DNA from: Paenibacillus humicus NBRC 102415
GTDB taxonomy: Bacteria; Bacillota; Bacilli; Paenibacillales; Paenibacillaceae
DNA length: 33,495 nucleotides
Direction: 5' to 3'
Assembly: GCF_004000905.1 (NCBI RefSeq)
Contig: NZ_BIMD01000053.1
Coordinates: 1 to 33,495 of the forward strand
Shown: piece after piece, positions 14,078 through 22,242 of the stretch
Numbering within the stretch: the first letter of the stretch is position 1
Layout of the letters: each line of letters starts with the position of its first letter
Translations under genes and position numbers: made by a program
The notes under the pieces: generated by a model
Told to the model about the DNA's origin: nothing
Databases searched by the model: none
The model's input: only the letters and a program-made list of their open reading frames with translations

Positions 14078-15504
14078 GATCGCTGGTATGGAAATGGATG
14101 CTGTCCTATCTGCTCATCGGAATCCTCATCATCGCGAGCCTGACGGCGGCGACCAGCTGGCTCATCCAGCAGAAAGCCTATGAGCGGAGCTGGAAGCAGC
14201 TCGCCGACGCCGGCCAGGACATTCAGCTTCTGTTCGACCAGGTGCAGGAAGGCCGCCTGAAGCCTGCCGCCTTCCGCGAGAGGCTGCAGCAGCTCGAGAA
14301 GCATGGCTCGCTTCAGATCAGCATCCAAGGCAAGCGGTACAACTTCTCGAAGGCAGGCATCCAGGAGGTCGGCACCCGGCCCGATGTCCGCGAGTGGGTC
14401 CGGACGGTCATGGAGGGCGGCACGATCCAGGAGAAGAAGGTCTACGCCCGCCAGCAAGGGACGACGATGCTGATTCGCGGCTTCCCGCTGCAGAGCGGAG
14501 GCGAAGTCGCCGCCTCCTGCTTCGTTTACCGCCCGGTCAAGGAAGCCGTCCGTTATGTCGGTCCGCTGCAGAGGGCTCTCTGGCTTGTATCCCTCGTTTT
14601 CGCAATTCCCGTATCCCTCGTGCTCTGGCTCGTCTCCCGCGCCTTCACCCGCCCGGTGCTGGAGCTGAGCCGGGTCGCCCGGAGCTACGCGGAAGGCCGG
14701 TTCGAGACGAGAGCCCAGTATCGGGGCCGCGACGAGCTCGCCGATCTGGCCGGCGCGATCCATGGCATGGCGGACAAGCTCGGGCGGGTGGAGGCCGGCA
14801 GGCGGCGCTTCATCGGAGATCTCGCCCACGAGCTGCGGACGCCGCTGACGACCGTACGGGCCGCTCTGCAAGGCATGGACGACGGCATCATGAGCGAGGA
14901 GGAGAAGTCGGAGTTCACGCGGCTTGCCCTCTCGGAAACCCGGCGGCTGCAGCAGCTGATCGACGACCTGACCGAGCTGACGGAGTTCGAGGAGCATGTC
15001 GTCCGCTACCGGATGACCGCCTTCGATCTCGGGGAGCTGCTTCAGCAATGCGTGCTCCAGCTGACCCCGGCCGCTGAGGAAGCGGGAATGACGCTATCCT
15101 GGCAAGGCTGGACGGTCCGAGAGAACTCGTCGCCGATTCGATTCCGAGGGGATCAGCAGCGGATTCGCCAGGTGGTCCTGAACCTGATCGGCAACGCGAT
15201 CCGCCATAACGATGCGGGGACCGCCATCTCCGTGTCGGGCTTCCAGGACGGCAGCCAGATCGGATTCGACGTCCGGGATGACGGTCGAGGGATTCCGGAG
15301 GAGATGCTTCCCCGCATCTGGGACCGGTTCATGAAAGCCGACGGCAGCAGAAGCGGCAGCTCCGGCTCCGGTCTTGGACTTACGATCAGCCGGTATATCA
15401 CGGAAGCGCATGGCGGCACGATTCAGGCGGTATCCTCGGAGGGCAACGGTACCCGCTTCGAGGTTGTTTTCCCCTCGGCGGCCGATGACACATCCATGAC
15501 ATAA
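14074..15504 (+). CDS. Sensor histidine kinase, 476 aa
   Basis: A membrane sensor kinase. The first membrane helix spans about residues 8-31. An extracytoplasmic sensor loop of about 135 residues follows, then a second helix (about 168-190) and a HAMP linker beginning RPVLELSRVA. The HisKA dimerisation helix carries the phosphorylated His at about 252 in DLAHELRTPLTT. The ATPase domain shows the N box LIGNAIRHN (Asn at about 374), the G1 box DDGRGIP and the G2 box GSGSGLGLTI after a Ser/Gly-rich lid. It overlaps the response regulator by four bases. The sensor loop has no recognisable PAS or Cache signature, so the stimulus is unknown; envelope stress is a reasonable guess given the next gene. 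Confidence 0.93.
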   Translation: MRSLVWKWMLSYLLIGILIIASLTAATSWLIQQKAYERSWKQLADAGQDIQLLFDQVQEGRLKPAAFRERLQQLEKHGSLQISIQGKRYNFSKAGIQEVGTRPDVREWVRTVMEGGTIQEKKVYARQQGTTMLIRGFPLQSGGEVAASCFVYRPVKEAVRYVGPLQRALWLVSLVFAIPVSLVLWLVSRAFTRPVLELSRVARSYAEGRFETRAQYRGRDELADLAGAIHGMADKLGRVEAGRRRFIGDLAHELRTPLTTVRAALQGMDDGIMSEEEKSEFTRLALSETRRLQQLIDDLTELTEFEEHVVRYRMTAFDLGELLQQCVLQLTPAAEEAGMTLSWQGWTVRENSSPIRFRGDQQRIRQVVLNLIGNAIRHNDAGTAISVSGFQDGSQIGFDVRDDGRGIPEEMLPRIWDRFMKADGSRSGSSGSGLGLTISRYITEAHGGTIQAVSSEGNGTRFEVVFPSAADDTSMT

Positions 15505-15529
15505 CTGGCCGTTATTCTGGGTTCAAGGC

Positions 15530-15551
15530 GGCTCGGGCATCCTCCCGAGCC
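15530..15551 (+). other. Hairpin between the kinase and exported-protein genes
   Basis: A perfect 8-bp stem, GGCTCGGG with CCCGAGCC, has a 6-base loop and no T-tract. It could reduce read-through or stabilise a processed 3' message rather than terminate fully. Confidence 0.5.
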
Positions 15552-15576
15552 CCATACTCAGAAGCAGAGGAGATGG

Positions 15577-16176
15577 ATGGGAATGAACAAGAAATGGTCG
15601 GGCGCCATGGCCGCCCTCGTCATCGGATCGGTACTGGCAAGCGGCGGAGCGGTTCATGCCGCTGCGGCAACGGCGAACGCAGCGACTACGGCGAAGGCTA
15701 CAGCGAAGGCAGCGACTACGGCGATCACTGTCAAGACAACGGCACCGGCAACCGGGCCGGCGAAAAAGCTCTCCGCGACGGCAGCGGAATGGAAAGCGGA
15801 GATCAAGCCGCTCAAAGCCGAGCTGACCGCTCTCGCCAAGCAGAACGCCGCGCTGGGCAGCCAGCTCAAAGAGGTCCGCAAGCAAATCCATGCCGATCTC
15901 AACAAGCGGACTGCCGCCGAGAAAAAACACTTCAAGGAACAGCTCGCCGCCGTCCGCTCCGATATTCGCGGCGAACGCGCCTCTCTCAGCGGCACCCGCG
16001 GGCTGATCAAGGCTGAGCAGGCCAAGCTGAAGGCGGCCAAGGCCGGCAAGGACCAAGCTGCTGTCGCACAAGCGATCCGGTCCATCATTACGCTGCGGCA
16101 GCAGGTCGTCGTCCAAAAAACGAAGCTGCTGGATCTGCATCAGCAGATCGAAAAGGCGCTTGCGCCTGCAGCCTGA
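15577..16176 (+). CDS. Exported Ala/Lys-rich helical (coiled-coil) protein, 199 aa
   Basis: No family was recognised. A signal peptide is clear: the lysines in MGMNKK, then a hydrophobic stretch ending GGAVHAAAA, with likely cleavage near residue 29. A low-complexity Ala/Thr linker follows (about residues 29-58), encoded partly by a repeated 16-mer at 15679 and 15709. From about residue 64 to the end the protein is highly charged, rich in Ala, Lys, Glu and Gln, and almost free of Gly and Pro, so long amphipathic helices are expected. AGAGGAG precedes the start; an alternative ATG is two codons on. It follows the kinase by 72 bp and has its own terminator. A small helical envelope chaperone, analogous to Spy/CpxP, is a hypothesis only. 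Confidence 0.8.
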   Translation: MGMNKKWSGAMAALVIGSVLASGGAVHAAAATANAATTAKATAKAATTAITVKTTAPATGPAKKLSATAAEWKAEIKPLKAELTALAKQNAALGSQLKEVRKQIHADLNKRTAAEKKHFKEQLAAVRSDIRGERASLSGTRGLIKAEQAKLKAAKAGKDQAAVAQAIRSIITLRQQVVVQKTKLLDLHQQIEKALAPAA

Positions 16177-16196
16177 CTTCATCTTCCTTTACTGCG

Positions 16197-16231
16197 ATCC
16201 CGTCCGGGCATCTGCCTATGGCGGGATTTTT
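16197..16231 (+). terminator. Terminator of the two-component/exported-protein operon
   Basis: The stem ATCCCGTC with GGCGGGAT (one G-T pair) is followed by a short T-run, 20 bp after the stop codon. Confidence 0.8.
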
Positions 16232-16362
16232 CACTTGCAGGCAGCGTCCCGCCAGCTCGGGAAGAACGGCATCGCTCGGGTATATCCGATTTTCCCCTGG
16301 CTATCGCCCTTTCTTTTGGCCTATGCTGTTTAGCAGAGACCAACCAGGGAGGCGTTGCCCGC

Positions 16363-17112
16363 ATGAAGCAGAATAAATACGACGACAAGGAATTCTTCTC
16401 CAGCTACAGCCGGATGCCCCGCTCCTTGGGCGGCCTGGATGCCGCTGGGGAATGGAGTACGCTCCGCGGCATGCTGCCCGATCTGGAAGGCAAGCGGGTG
16501 CTCGATCTCGGCTGCGGCTTCGGCTGGCATTGCCGTTATGCAAGGCAGCATGGCGCCCTGTCGGTGTTAGGCTTGGATTTATCGGAAAATATGCTGCAGC
16601 GGGCGAGAGAGATGACCGACGACCCCGCCATCGAATACCGCCGGTCAGCGATTGAGGACATTGATTTTTCCGAAGGGGAATTCGATGTCGTCATCAGCTC
16701 GCTCGCTCTTCATTACGTGGAGGACTTTGCCGGCGCCGTGCGCAAAATCAGCCGCTCCCTCGCGGCAGGCGGGGATTTCGTCCTGTCGGTCGAGCATCCG
16801 GTATTTACGGCGCTGGCGGCGCAGGACTGGCATTACGGCCCGGACGGCGAGAAGCTCCATTGGCCGCTGGACCGCTATCACGAGCTAGGGCTGCGGAATT
16901 CCCGCTTCCTCGGCAGCGACGTCATCAAGTACCATCGGACCGTCTCCGCTTACCTGAATGCCTTGATTGGCGGGGGCTTCGACATCAAGGAGCTGTCGGA
17001 GCTGACACCGACCGAGGCGATGCTGGAGTCGAATCCGGCTTGGGCGGAAGAAGTCCGGCGCCCGATGTTCTTCCTCATCTCGGCGAAGAAACGGCAATGG
17101 AGTTCTCGATAA
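16363..17112 (+). CDS. Class I SAM-dependent methyltransferase, 249 aa
   Basis: A Rossmann-fold methyltransferase of the Methyltransf_11/UbiE type. Motif I, VLDLGCGFGW, is at residues 46-55, followed by LGLDLSENML (acidic end of beta2) and FDVVISSLALHYVED (motif IV and beta4). The C-terminal third contains VEHPVFTA and YHRTVSAYLNALIGGGFDI, as in the small-molecule methyltransferases often called methyltransferase YcgJ/UbiE-like. The ATG is preceded by AGGGAGG. The acceptor molecule cannot be predicted. It is a single gene with its own terminator and is followed in the same direction by a second, unrelated methyltransferase. Confidence 0.9.
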   Translation: MKQNKYDDKEFFSSYSRMPRSLGGLDAAGEWSTLRGMLPDLEGKRVLDLGCGFGWHCRYARQHGALSVLGLDLSENMLQRAREMTDDPAIEYRRSAIEDIDFSEGEFDVVISSLALHYVEDFAGAVRKISRSLAAGGDFVLSVEHPVFTALAAQDWHYGPDGEKLHWPLDRYHELGLRNSRFLGSDVIKYHRTVSAYLNALIGGGFDIKELSELTPTEAMLESNPAWAEEVRRPMFFLISAKKRQWSSR

Positions 17113-17117
17113 GCACG

Positions 17118-17142
17118 GCCGTCGCTCCGGCGGCGGCTTTTT
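17118..17142 (+). terminator. Terminator after the first methyltransferase gene
   Basis: The stem GCCGTCGC with GCGGCGGC (tccg loop) is followed by TTTTTGCTTTC, six bases after the stop codon. Confidence 0.85.
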
Positions 17143-17248
17143 GCTTTCTTCCGTTGGCGACCTGAAACAGCGGCGCGACTTCTGAAATCCCCTCCAGGAA
17201 CATAAGCTTCCCATAGTGCTTGTCATCGCGCTTGAAGGAGGCTGTCCC

Positions 17249-17917
17249 TTGAACCTCGATTGGATCTGCCACGACCCGGTCTTCGAGACCGACGCCCTGT
17301 CGCCCCTGTTCCGGTCCGAATCCGCATGGAGAGGCCATCTCCGCTTCGGCTACGATTTCATCCGCAACGCACGGCCCGCCACCGTCGTGGAGCTCGGAAC
17401 CCATTACGGAGCTTCCTTTTTCAGCTTCTGCCAGGGAGCCAAAGACGGATCTCCCGATACAAGGCTTCATGCGGTCGACAGCTGGGAGGGGGATTTCCAT
17501 TCCGGAGCCTACGGCAGCGAGGTTTTCCAGCTCGTCTCGAGGGCTGCGGCGCTGTACCCGCAAGCGGCCTTGCACCGGGCAGCGTTCGACGAAGCTCTGG
17601 ATGCCTTTGCAGACGGTTCCATCGATCTGCTCCACATCGACGGCCTCCATACGTACGAAGCGGTTCGCCGCGACTACGAAAGCTGGCTGCCGAAGCTGGC
17701 CGGGGACGGCATCGTGCTGCTGCATGACACGGAGGTCAGGATTGCGGACTTCGGCGTCTGGAAGCTGTGGAGGGAGCTGTCCGGGCAGCATCCGGCGAAA
17801 GCCTTCCAGCATTCCGCGGGTCTCGGCATTCTCGCTCCCAAAGGGCTTTCCGCTACGGCCAATTCCCTGTTTGCCGAATGGCAATCGTTGAACCGTTACT
17901 ATGCGGACACGGAATAA
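17249..17917 (+). CDS. Class I methyltransferase, Methyltransf_24 type, 222 aa
   Basis: A SAM-binding protein of the group often found in glycan and antibiotic clusters. Motif I is VVELGTHYG at about residues 46-54. AVDSWEGD lies at the end of beta2, and the family-typical metal-site block LLHIDGLHTYEAVRRDYESW is near 127-146. LLHDTE near 157-162 completes the active-site region. The start is TTG 17249: AAGGAGG lies exactly seven bases upstream, and the longer frame from 17216 would place this ribosome binding site inside the gene. It stands between the first methyltransferase and the two large glycosyltransferases, convergent with the latter, so modification of a sugar on the same glycan is possible. 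Confidence 0.85.
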   Translation: MNLDWICHDPVFETDALSPLFRSESAWRGHLRFGYDFIRNARPATVVELGTHYGASFFSFCQGAKDGSPDTRLHAVDSWEGDFHSGAYGSEVFQLVSRAAALYPQAALHRAAFDEALDAFADGSIDLLHIDGLHTYEAVRRDYESWLPKLAGDGIVLLHDTEVRIADFGVWKLWRELSGQHPAKAFQHSAGLGILAPKGLSATANSLFAEWQSLNRYYADTE

Positions 17918-17937
17918 GCTTGCTCCGCACGTCTAAA

Positions 17938-17961
17938 AGGCTGCCGCGAGGCAGCCTGTTT
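17938..17961 (+). terminator. Terminator after the second methyltransferase gene
   Basis: The perfect stem AGGCTGCC-gcga-GGCAGCCT is followed by GTTT. The remainder of the gap to 18107 shows no gene. Confidence 0.8.
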
Positions 17962-18107
17962 CCCTCCTTAGCCTATATCCGCCCCGTTGACGGCAGCATC
18001 GCGAAAACCCGGCTGCCCTTCGCCCCCCTGTTTCTCCTCGCAGCTCTGCTTGCCCGCGTATGCGCTCCTCGCCATTCGGCCGGCGTACCGGCCCCGCCCT
18101 CGCAGCC

Positions 18108-19817
18108 CTATTTGCCGCCATACCAGCTCCGCGGCTTCGCGACCCAATCGTAATGATAGAGGACTTCATCGATTCTGGCTTGATGGACGATGTCCAATGA
18201 AGCTCTTGCCGCCCATTCGTCATCCTCGCCGTAGCCGATGTCCCGGAACGGATGCCGCAAGGCAAGCTCGCGCTTGTAGCACATCAGATGGTTGGGCTTG
18301 CGGTAGTAGCGGCTTTCGTCCACCCCATGCTCGTATTCCACGCCGTAGAGGCAGGAGCGCAGCGGCTTGCCGCCCTCATAGACCATCACGTCGAAAACGA
18401 TGCAGTCCGCTTCGGGCCGGCCCGCAATGGCGCCCAGCAGCGCAGCGGCATAATGCTCCGACACGCGGTCGTCGTCGTCGATAAAAGCGACATAGCGCCC
18501 CTGAGCCTGCTGCAGCAGGGCATTGCGCTTGGCCCCCGTGCTCCGCCGCCGGTTGTCCGTCATGACGATCAGTTCGACCGGCTTGCCCGCAATCTGGAGC
18601 TCCAGCGCCTCCAGCAGCGAATCCAGCCGCTCCCGCCTCTCCGGCAGCGAAGGAATCAGCAGGGAAAGCAGCGTCTCGTCAGCCGCATCCCCCTCTTCTG
18701 CCGGCGGAGGATGCGCAGCCATGGCGGAATCCGCCGCCAGAGAGCGGAAATAAGCCCGGTTATGCTCGATGCTGGAATGGCCGGAAGGGGCATATACCGC
18801 AGCGGCTTCGTTGCTGGCACACGCCTCCTCTCTCCGGCCGAGCCGGTCGTAGCAGACAGACAGCTGCAAATGCGGAAGCCATCTCAGCTCCGGCGCCGTC
18901 TCTCTCCCTTGCTGCCACAGGCGTGCCGCCGCCGCCAAGGACAGGCGGAACCAGACGATGGCCGACTCGTAATCCAGCCCTTCCATCGCCGCTAGGCCCG
19001 ATCGGTAGCAGGCCAGCACAGGCTCCGCCGCCCTCTCCGCCTCTGAAGTCCGATCCCGCCTCATATTCCGGTGGGTATAGCTGCCATGGCGGTACACGAG
19101 ACGCATATATCCGTTGCTCCGCATCCAGGAGTCCACGCGCTTCTCGAACAGCTCTCCTCCATAAGCGGGATAACGCGCGGATGCCGGATGGCTCTCCTCG
19201 TAGATCCGCGCCCGGAAATCCTCCGTCCGGATCAAGTAGCATTGATCGGAGAAGCCGTACCCGACGTAGAAATCCTTCTCGGCCGTCAGCGCCTCCTGCC
19301 GCGCCTCCTCCTCGTTGCCGTTCGGAACCGGACACGCGCATACAAGGGAGGGCTGGGCGCGCATCCGCTCCAGGGAAGGAGGGATCCAGGGCAGCGCACC
19401 GTCCAGCATCGAGTCTCCCGAATAGTGGAGCAGATATTCCGTCCGGCACCGGTAGATGGCGACGAGCTCCGCGATGGAATAATAGTAGCCTCCCTCGAAG
19501 CTCTCCCGGCTCAGCCCGAAGAAATCAAGCGCTTCGCCGCTGAATGTCTCCACGACCGCGTAGGAGGTCAGGACGCCTTCCTCCACCAGGCGCTGCGCAT
19601 GCCGCTCGACGAGCTCCGGACGGCTGACGTTGTTGATGTACAGAATCTTCTCGTCAAAAGGGAACTCATGGCGCTCGATCGCCTGCCTCAGACGGTCCGT
19701 CTGCAGCAGCTCCCGCCAATCCTCCTCATAACATTTGGTCTCGAAGGTAACGCCGGGCTTCAGCAGCCGAATCCCGGCTCCGTTACGGACGGGAGCGCTT
19801 TGGCGCTGCTCCTTCAT
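18108..19817 (-). CDS. Multidomain GT2 glycosyltransferase with TPR-like middle, 569 aa
   Basis: A cytoplasmic glycosyltransferase with a composite architecture. Residues about 1-250 look like a divergent GT-A-type domain (KILYINNVSRPELV, YLLHYSGDSML, YVGYGFSDQCYLI). Residues about 255-345 are helical and TPR-like (AMEGLDYESAIVWFRLSLA, LQLSVCYDRLGRREEACASN). Residues about 385-569 are a clear GT2 domain: LLSLLIPSLPERRERLDSLL, GAKRNALLQQAQGRYVAFID, then the metal-binding DDDD, and GYGEDDEWAARA with the likely catalytic acidic residues. Its ATG overlaps the stop codon of the upstream glycosyltransferase (ATGA), so the two are co-translated. The acceptor is unknown; a surface-protein or spore-protein glycan is one possibility. 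Confidence 0.85.
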   Translation of the reverse strand: MKEQRQSAPVRNGAGIRLLKPGVTFETKCYEEDWRELLQTDRLRQAIERHEFPFDEKILYINNVSRPELVERHAQRLVEEGVLTSYAVVETFSGEALDFFGLSRESFEGGYYYSIAELVAIYRCRTEYLLHYSGDSMLDGALPWIPPSLERMRAQPSLVCACPVPNGNEEEARQEALTAEKDFYVGYGFSDQCYLIRTEDFRARIYEESHPASARYPAYGGELFEKRVDSWMRSNGYMRLVYRHGSYTHRNMRRDRTSEAERAAEPVLACYRSGLAAMEGLDYESAIVWFRLSLAAAARLWQQGRETAPELRWLPHLQLSVCYDRLGRREEACASNEAAAVYAPSGHSSIEHNRAYFRSLAADSAMAAHPPPAEEGDAADETLLSLLIPSLPERRERLDSLLEALELQIAGKPVELIVMTDNRRRSTGAKRNALLQQAQGRYVAFIDDDDRVSEHYAAALLGAIAGRPEADCIVFDVMVYEGGKPLRSCLYGVEYEHGVDESRYYRKPNHLMCYKRELALRHPFRDIGYGEDDEWAARASLDIVHQARIDEVLYHYDWVAKPRSWYGGK

Positions 19818-21061
19818 GGACTCGCCCAGGCGCTGCCGCCCACCCGGATGTCCAGCTCATGCGGCCATTCGCCGCTGGGCAGCGAGAATCCGGCCGCAGA
19901 GTCCCAGTGCAAGCCGTCCGTGCATAGAGCCATTCGTACGAGCTGGGAAGAGCCCAGCGAGGAGAAGGAAATAAGCGGAACGTCCGCGCTCAGGCCGCGC
20001 CGGAAGCTGCGGAACGCAAGCGCATCATCCCGTTGCAGCTCCTCGCCCGCCCGCAGCCACAGAATGAAGTCGCGCCCGGCTTCGCGCAGTCCGGCCGCCA
20101 CTCCATTCGCCTCCGCTCCCTGCTCCCCTTCCGCTTCGGCATAGACCGTCTTGAGATTGCGGATCAAGCCGGTCCGATGCACAGACTCGCGGCTATCCCG
20201 GCCTCCGTAGTGGACGAGCATGATCTCGTCGGCCAGCCCGGCCATGCTGTCCAGCGTCCGCTCCATCTGCTCCTGCCCGGCATCCGGACCGGCGCCGACG
20301 CATAAGGTCAGCGTAGGCTGGACCTTGTAGATCAGGTCGATCAGATCTTCGCCCCATTTGCGCCGGGCGATTTCCCGGTTCACGCTGAGCAATGCCGTCA
20401 GGTCGAAATCCTCGAGCGCATTGATCGTCACATGACCGTAGTGGTGGATGAACGAATCGCAGGCGACGACCAGCCGGTAGCCGCGGCTGCGGATTCTCAT
20501 GCACAGGTCATCGTCCTCATAATTGCCCAGACCGAAGCGCTCATCGAAGCCGCCCATTTCCAGCGCCAGATCGCGAGGCAGCAGCAGGCAGAAGCCTACC
20601 AGCCGGGGCACCTCGATGATCTTGCCCTGCCAGGCGGCCGAGCGCGCGGCGGCGTAGGCCCCGAGTCCTTCCAGGCCGGGACCGTAATCCGCTTCCACCT
20701 GCTGCTGCCCGCTCACATAGTTGGACACCGGGCCCGTCATCCCGGCCGTACGGTCGGACTCCAGCGCCCTCAGCATCGCTTCCAGCCAGCCCTCCGTCAC
20801 GACCGTGTCGTTGTTGAGAAACAGCACGAATTCGCCGTCAGCCAGCTCCAAGCCTTGGTTGCAGCCTTTGGCGAAACCGGCGTTGACGGCATTGAAGACG
20901 GCCTTGCAGCCCAATCGCCGAATCATCTCGGGCGTGCCGTCGGTGGAGCCGTTGTCGACGAGGACAAGCTCGTAATCTTTCGTGTGCGAGATGATGCTCG
21001 CCAGGCATCTCACCGTGTACTCCAGCTGATTATGCGTCAGGATGATAATGCTCGTTTTCAT
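19814..21061 (-). CDS. GT2 glycosyltransferase with a second degenerate GT2-like domain, 415 aa
   Basis: A rhamnosyltransferase-like GT2 enzyme. The N-terminal domain shows SIIILTHNQLEYTVRCL, LVDNGSTDGT, FAKGCNQGLELADGEFVLFL and the metal site NNDT. It continues with FCLLLPRDLALEMGGFDERF and the acidic NYEDDDLCMRIRSRGYR. From about residue 255 the sequence resembles the start of another GT2 domain (MERTLDSMAGLADEIMLVHY, FILWLRAGEEL), but the expected DxD after WL is replaced by RAGE, so it is probably inactive. The start at 21061 gives MKTSII and follows AAGGGGGCGG; an in-frame extension to 21082 is less likely. It is the first gene of the pair. Confidence 0.87.
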   Translation of the reverse strand: MKTSIIILTHNQLEYTVRCLASIISHTKDYELVLVDNGSTDGTPEMIRRLGCKAVFNAVNAGFAKGCNQGLELADGEFVLFLNNDTVVTEGWLEAMLRALESDRTAGMTGPVSNYVSGQQQVEADYGPGLEGLGAYAAARSAAWQGKIIEVPRLVGFCLLLPRDLALEMGGFDERFGLGNYEDDDLCMRIRSRGYRLVVACDSFIHHYGHVTINALEDFDLTALLSVNREIARRKWGEDLIDLIYKVQPTLTLCVGAGPDAGQEQMERTLDSMAGLADEIMLVHYGGRDSRESVHRTGLIRNLKTVYAEAEGEQGAEANGVAAGLREAGRDFILWLRAGEELQRDDALAFRSFRRGLSADVPLISFSSLGSSQLVRMALCTDGLHWDSAAGFSLPSGEWPHELDIRVGGSAWASP

Positions 21062-21230
21062 CTTCCGCCCCCTTTCGCGCACGTCCCGTCCGGTTCGTCC
21101 GCTTGTCCGGCCTGCTCCTTCCTCATAGGTATTCGGCTCAAGCCTTTGTTATGCCAGCCTCCCTCTCCATCCGCGATGGTGGAAGAGATCCGGCAGAGGG
21201 GCATTTCGGGTATAGAGAAGGTTTACCTGG

Positions 21231-21250
21231 CCAACCGTCGGGACGGTTGG
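21231..21250. promoter_or_regulatory. Palindromic operator candidate upstream of the second SDR gene
   Basis: CCAACCGT-cggg-ACGGTTGG has perfect 8-bp arms, 41 bp before the SDR start. Its size and symmetry fit a TetR- or MarR-type operator. No regulator gene is adjacent. It lies in the 230-bp divergent region between the glycosyltransferase and SDR genes. Confidence 0.5.
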
Positions 21251-21291
21251 TAGATTAAAGGCATGAAGGGTTCAAGGAAGGGGCGGATCTT

Positions 21292-22071
21292 ATGAAAGAG
21301 ACCGGAAGCATCGCGCTCGTCACGGGCGTCAGCAGGCCGGAGGGAATCGGGACGGCGGTTTGCCGGGCTTTGGCCGGAGCAGGCATGGATGTGTTTTTCA
21401 CCCATTGGGGCGCCTTTGACGAAAAGGAAGGCAACGGAGCCGCTCCGGGATGGCCGGACCGGCTCGCCCGCGAGCTGGCGGCGAGCGGGGCGAGGGCTGC
21501 GCACATGGAAGCCGATCTGGCGGATCCGGCTTCGCCGGCAGCCATTCTGGACGCCGCGGCAGAAGCCTTCGGACAGTCTCCGTCGGTGCTCGTCAACAAT
21601 GCGGCCTACGAGCGGCACGCGGACTTCCGCGAGCTGAACGCCGACATTCTCGACCGGCATCATGCCGTGAACGTTCGCGGCACCGTCCTGCTCAGCACGG
21701 AATTCGCCAAGCGGCTCGAAAGCGGCCATCCTCCGCAGACGCAGGGGAGAATCGTCTTTCTCGTGTCCAAAGGGCCTGATCCCGCCAATCTCGCCTATAT
21801 CGCCGCCAAAGGAGCTGTAATCGGCATCATCGAGCCGCTCTCGGTCGCGCTTGCTCCGCTCGGCATCACCGTCAACGGCTTCGATCCCGGGCCGACCGAC
21901 ACCGGCTGGATCGGCGAGGAGCTGCGCGAACGGCTTCTCCCCCTGTTCCCTATGGGCCGCATCGGCACTCCCGAGGACGCCGCTCGCGGCATCGCCTTCC
22001 TCGCCGGCGAGGCTTCAGGCTGGATTACCGGCCAGGTCATCCGGTCCGAGGGCGGGTTTCTGGGGAAATAA
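21292..22071 (+). CDS. SDR-family oxidoreductase (3-ketoacyl-ACP reductase-like), 259 aa
   Basis: An NAD(P)-dependent short-chain dehydrogenase. The cofactor loop is TGVSRPEGIGTAV near residues 10-22, the variant of the TGxxxGxG motif used by this subgroup. The structural VNNAA and the active-site YIAAK follow, then the typical DPGPTDTGW and the C-terminal GWITGQVIRSEGGF. Only ten positions separate the presumed catalytic Ser (in VSKG) from the Tyr, where close relatives usually have about thirteen (TSGQ-type loop), so the loop is shortened by about three residues. The ATG follows AAGGAAGGGG. It is monocistronic with a perfect hairpin terminator, and a palindromic operator lies upstream. Confidence 0.88.
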   Translation: MKETGSIALVTGVSRPEGIGTAVCRALAGAGMDVFFTHWGAFDEKEGNGAAPGWPDRLARELAASGARAAHMEADLADPASPAAILDAAAEAFGQSPSVLVNNAAYERHADFRELNADILDRHHAVNVRGTVLLSTEFAKRLESGHPPQTQGRIVFLVSKGPDPANLAYIAAKGAVIGIIEPLSVALAPLGITVNGFDPGPTDTGWIGEELRERLLPLFPMGRIGTPEDAARGIAFLAGEASGWITGQVIRSEGGFLGK

Positions 22072-22077
22072 AATGCA

Positions 22078-22112
22078 AAGAGCGGCAGCCGATAATAACG
22101 GCTGCCGCTCTT
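22078..22112. terminator. Bidirectional hairpin terminator
   Basis: A perfect 13-bp stem, AAGAGCGGCAGCC with GGCTGCCGCTCTT, has a 9-base loop and lies between two convergent genes. There is only a short T-run on either side. Confidence 0.75.
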
Positions 22113-22242
22113 CAACTTCGCGGCCGTTCGCCCTCGCTGCATGGCATCAGGCTCTCTAGGCCGGAATTTCCCGGCGCAAAGGCTCATCTGGAGGGCAAGG
22201 CCGAATCTAGGCTGCTTAGGACGATCAAAGCCGTCGCTTCGC

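Noticed and set aside
14047-15048. Minus-strand frame of 333 codons
   Set aside because: It is antisense to the histidine kinase, which has every expected motif; long open frames on the opposite strand are common at this GC content.
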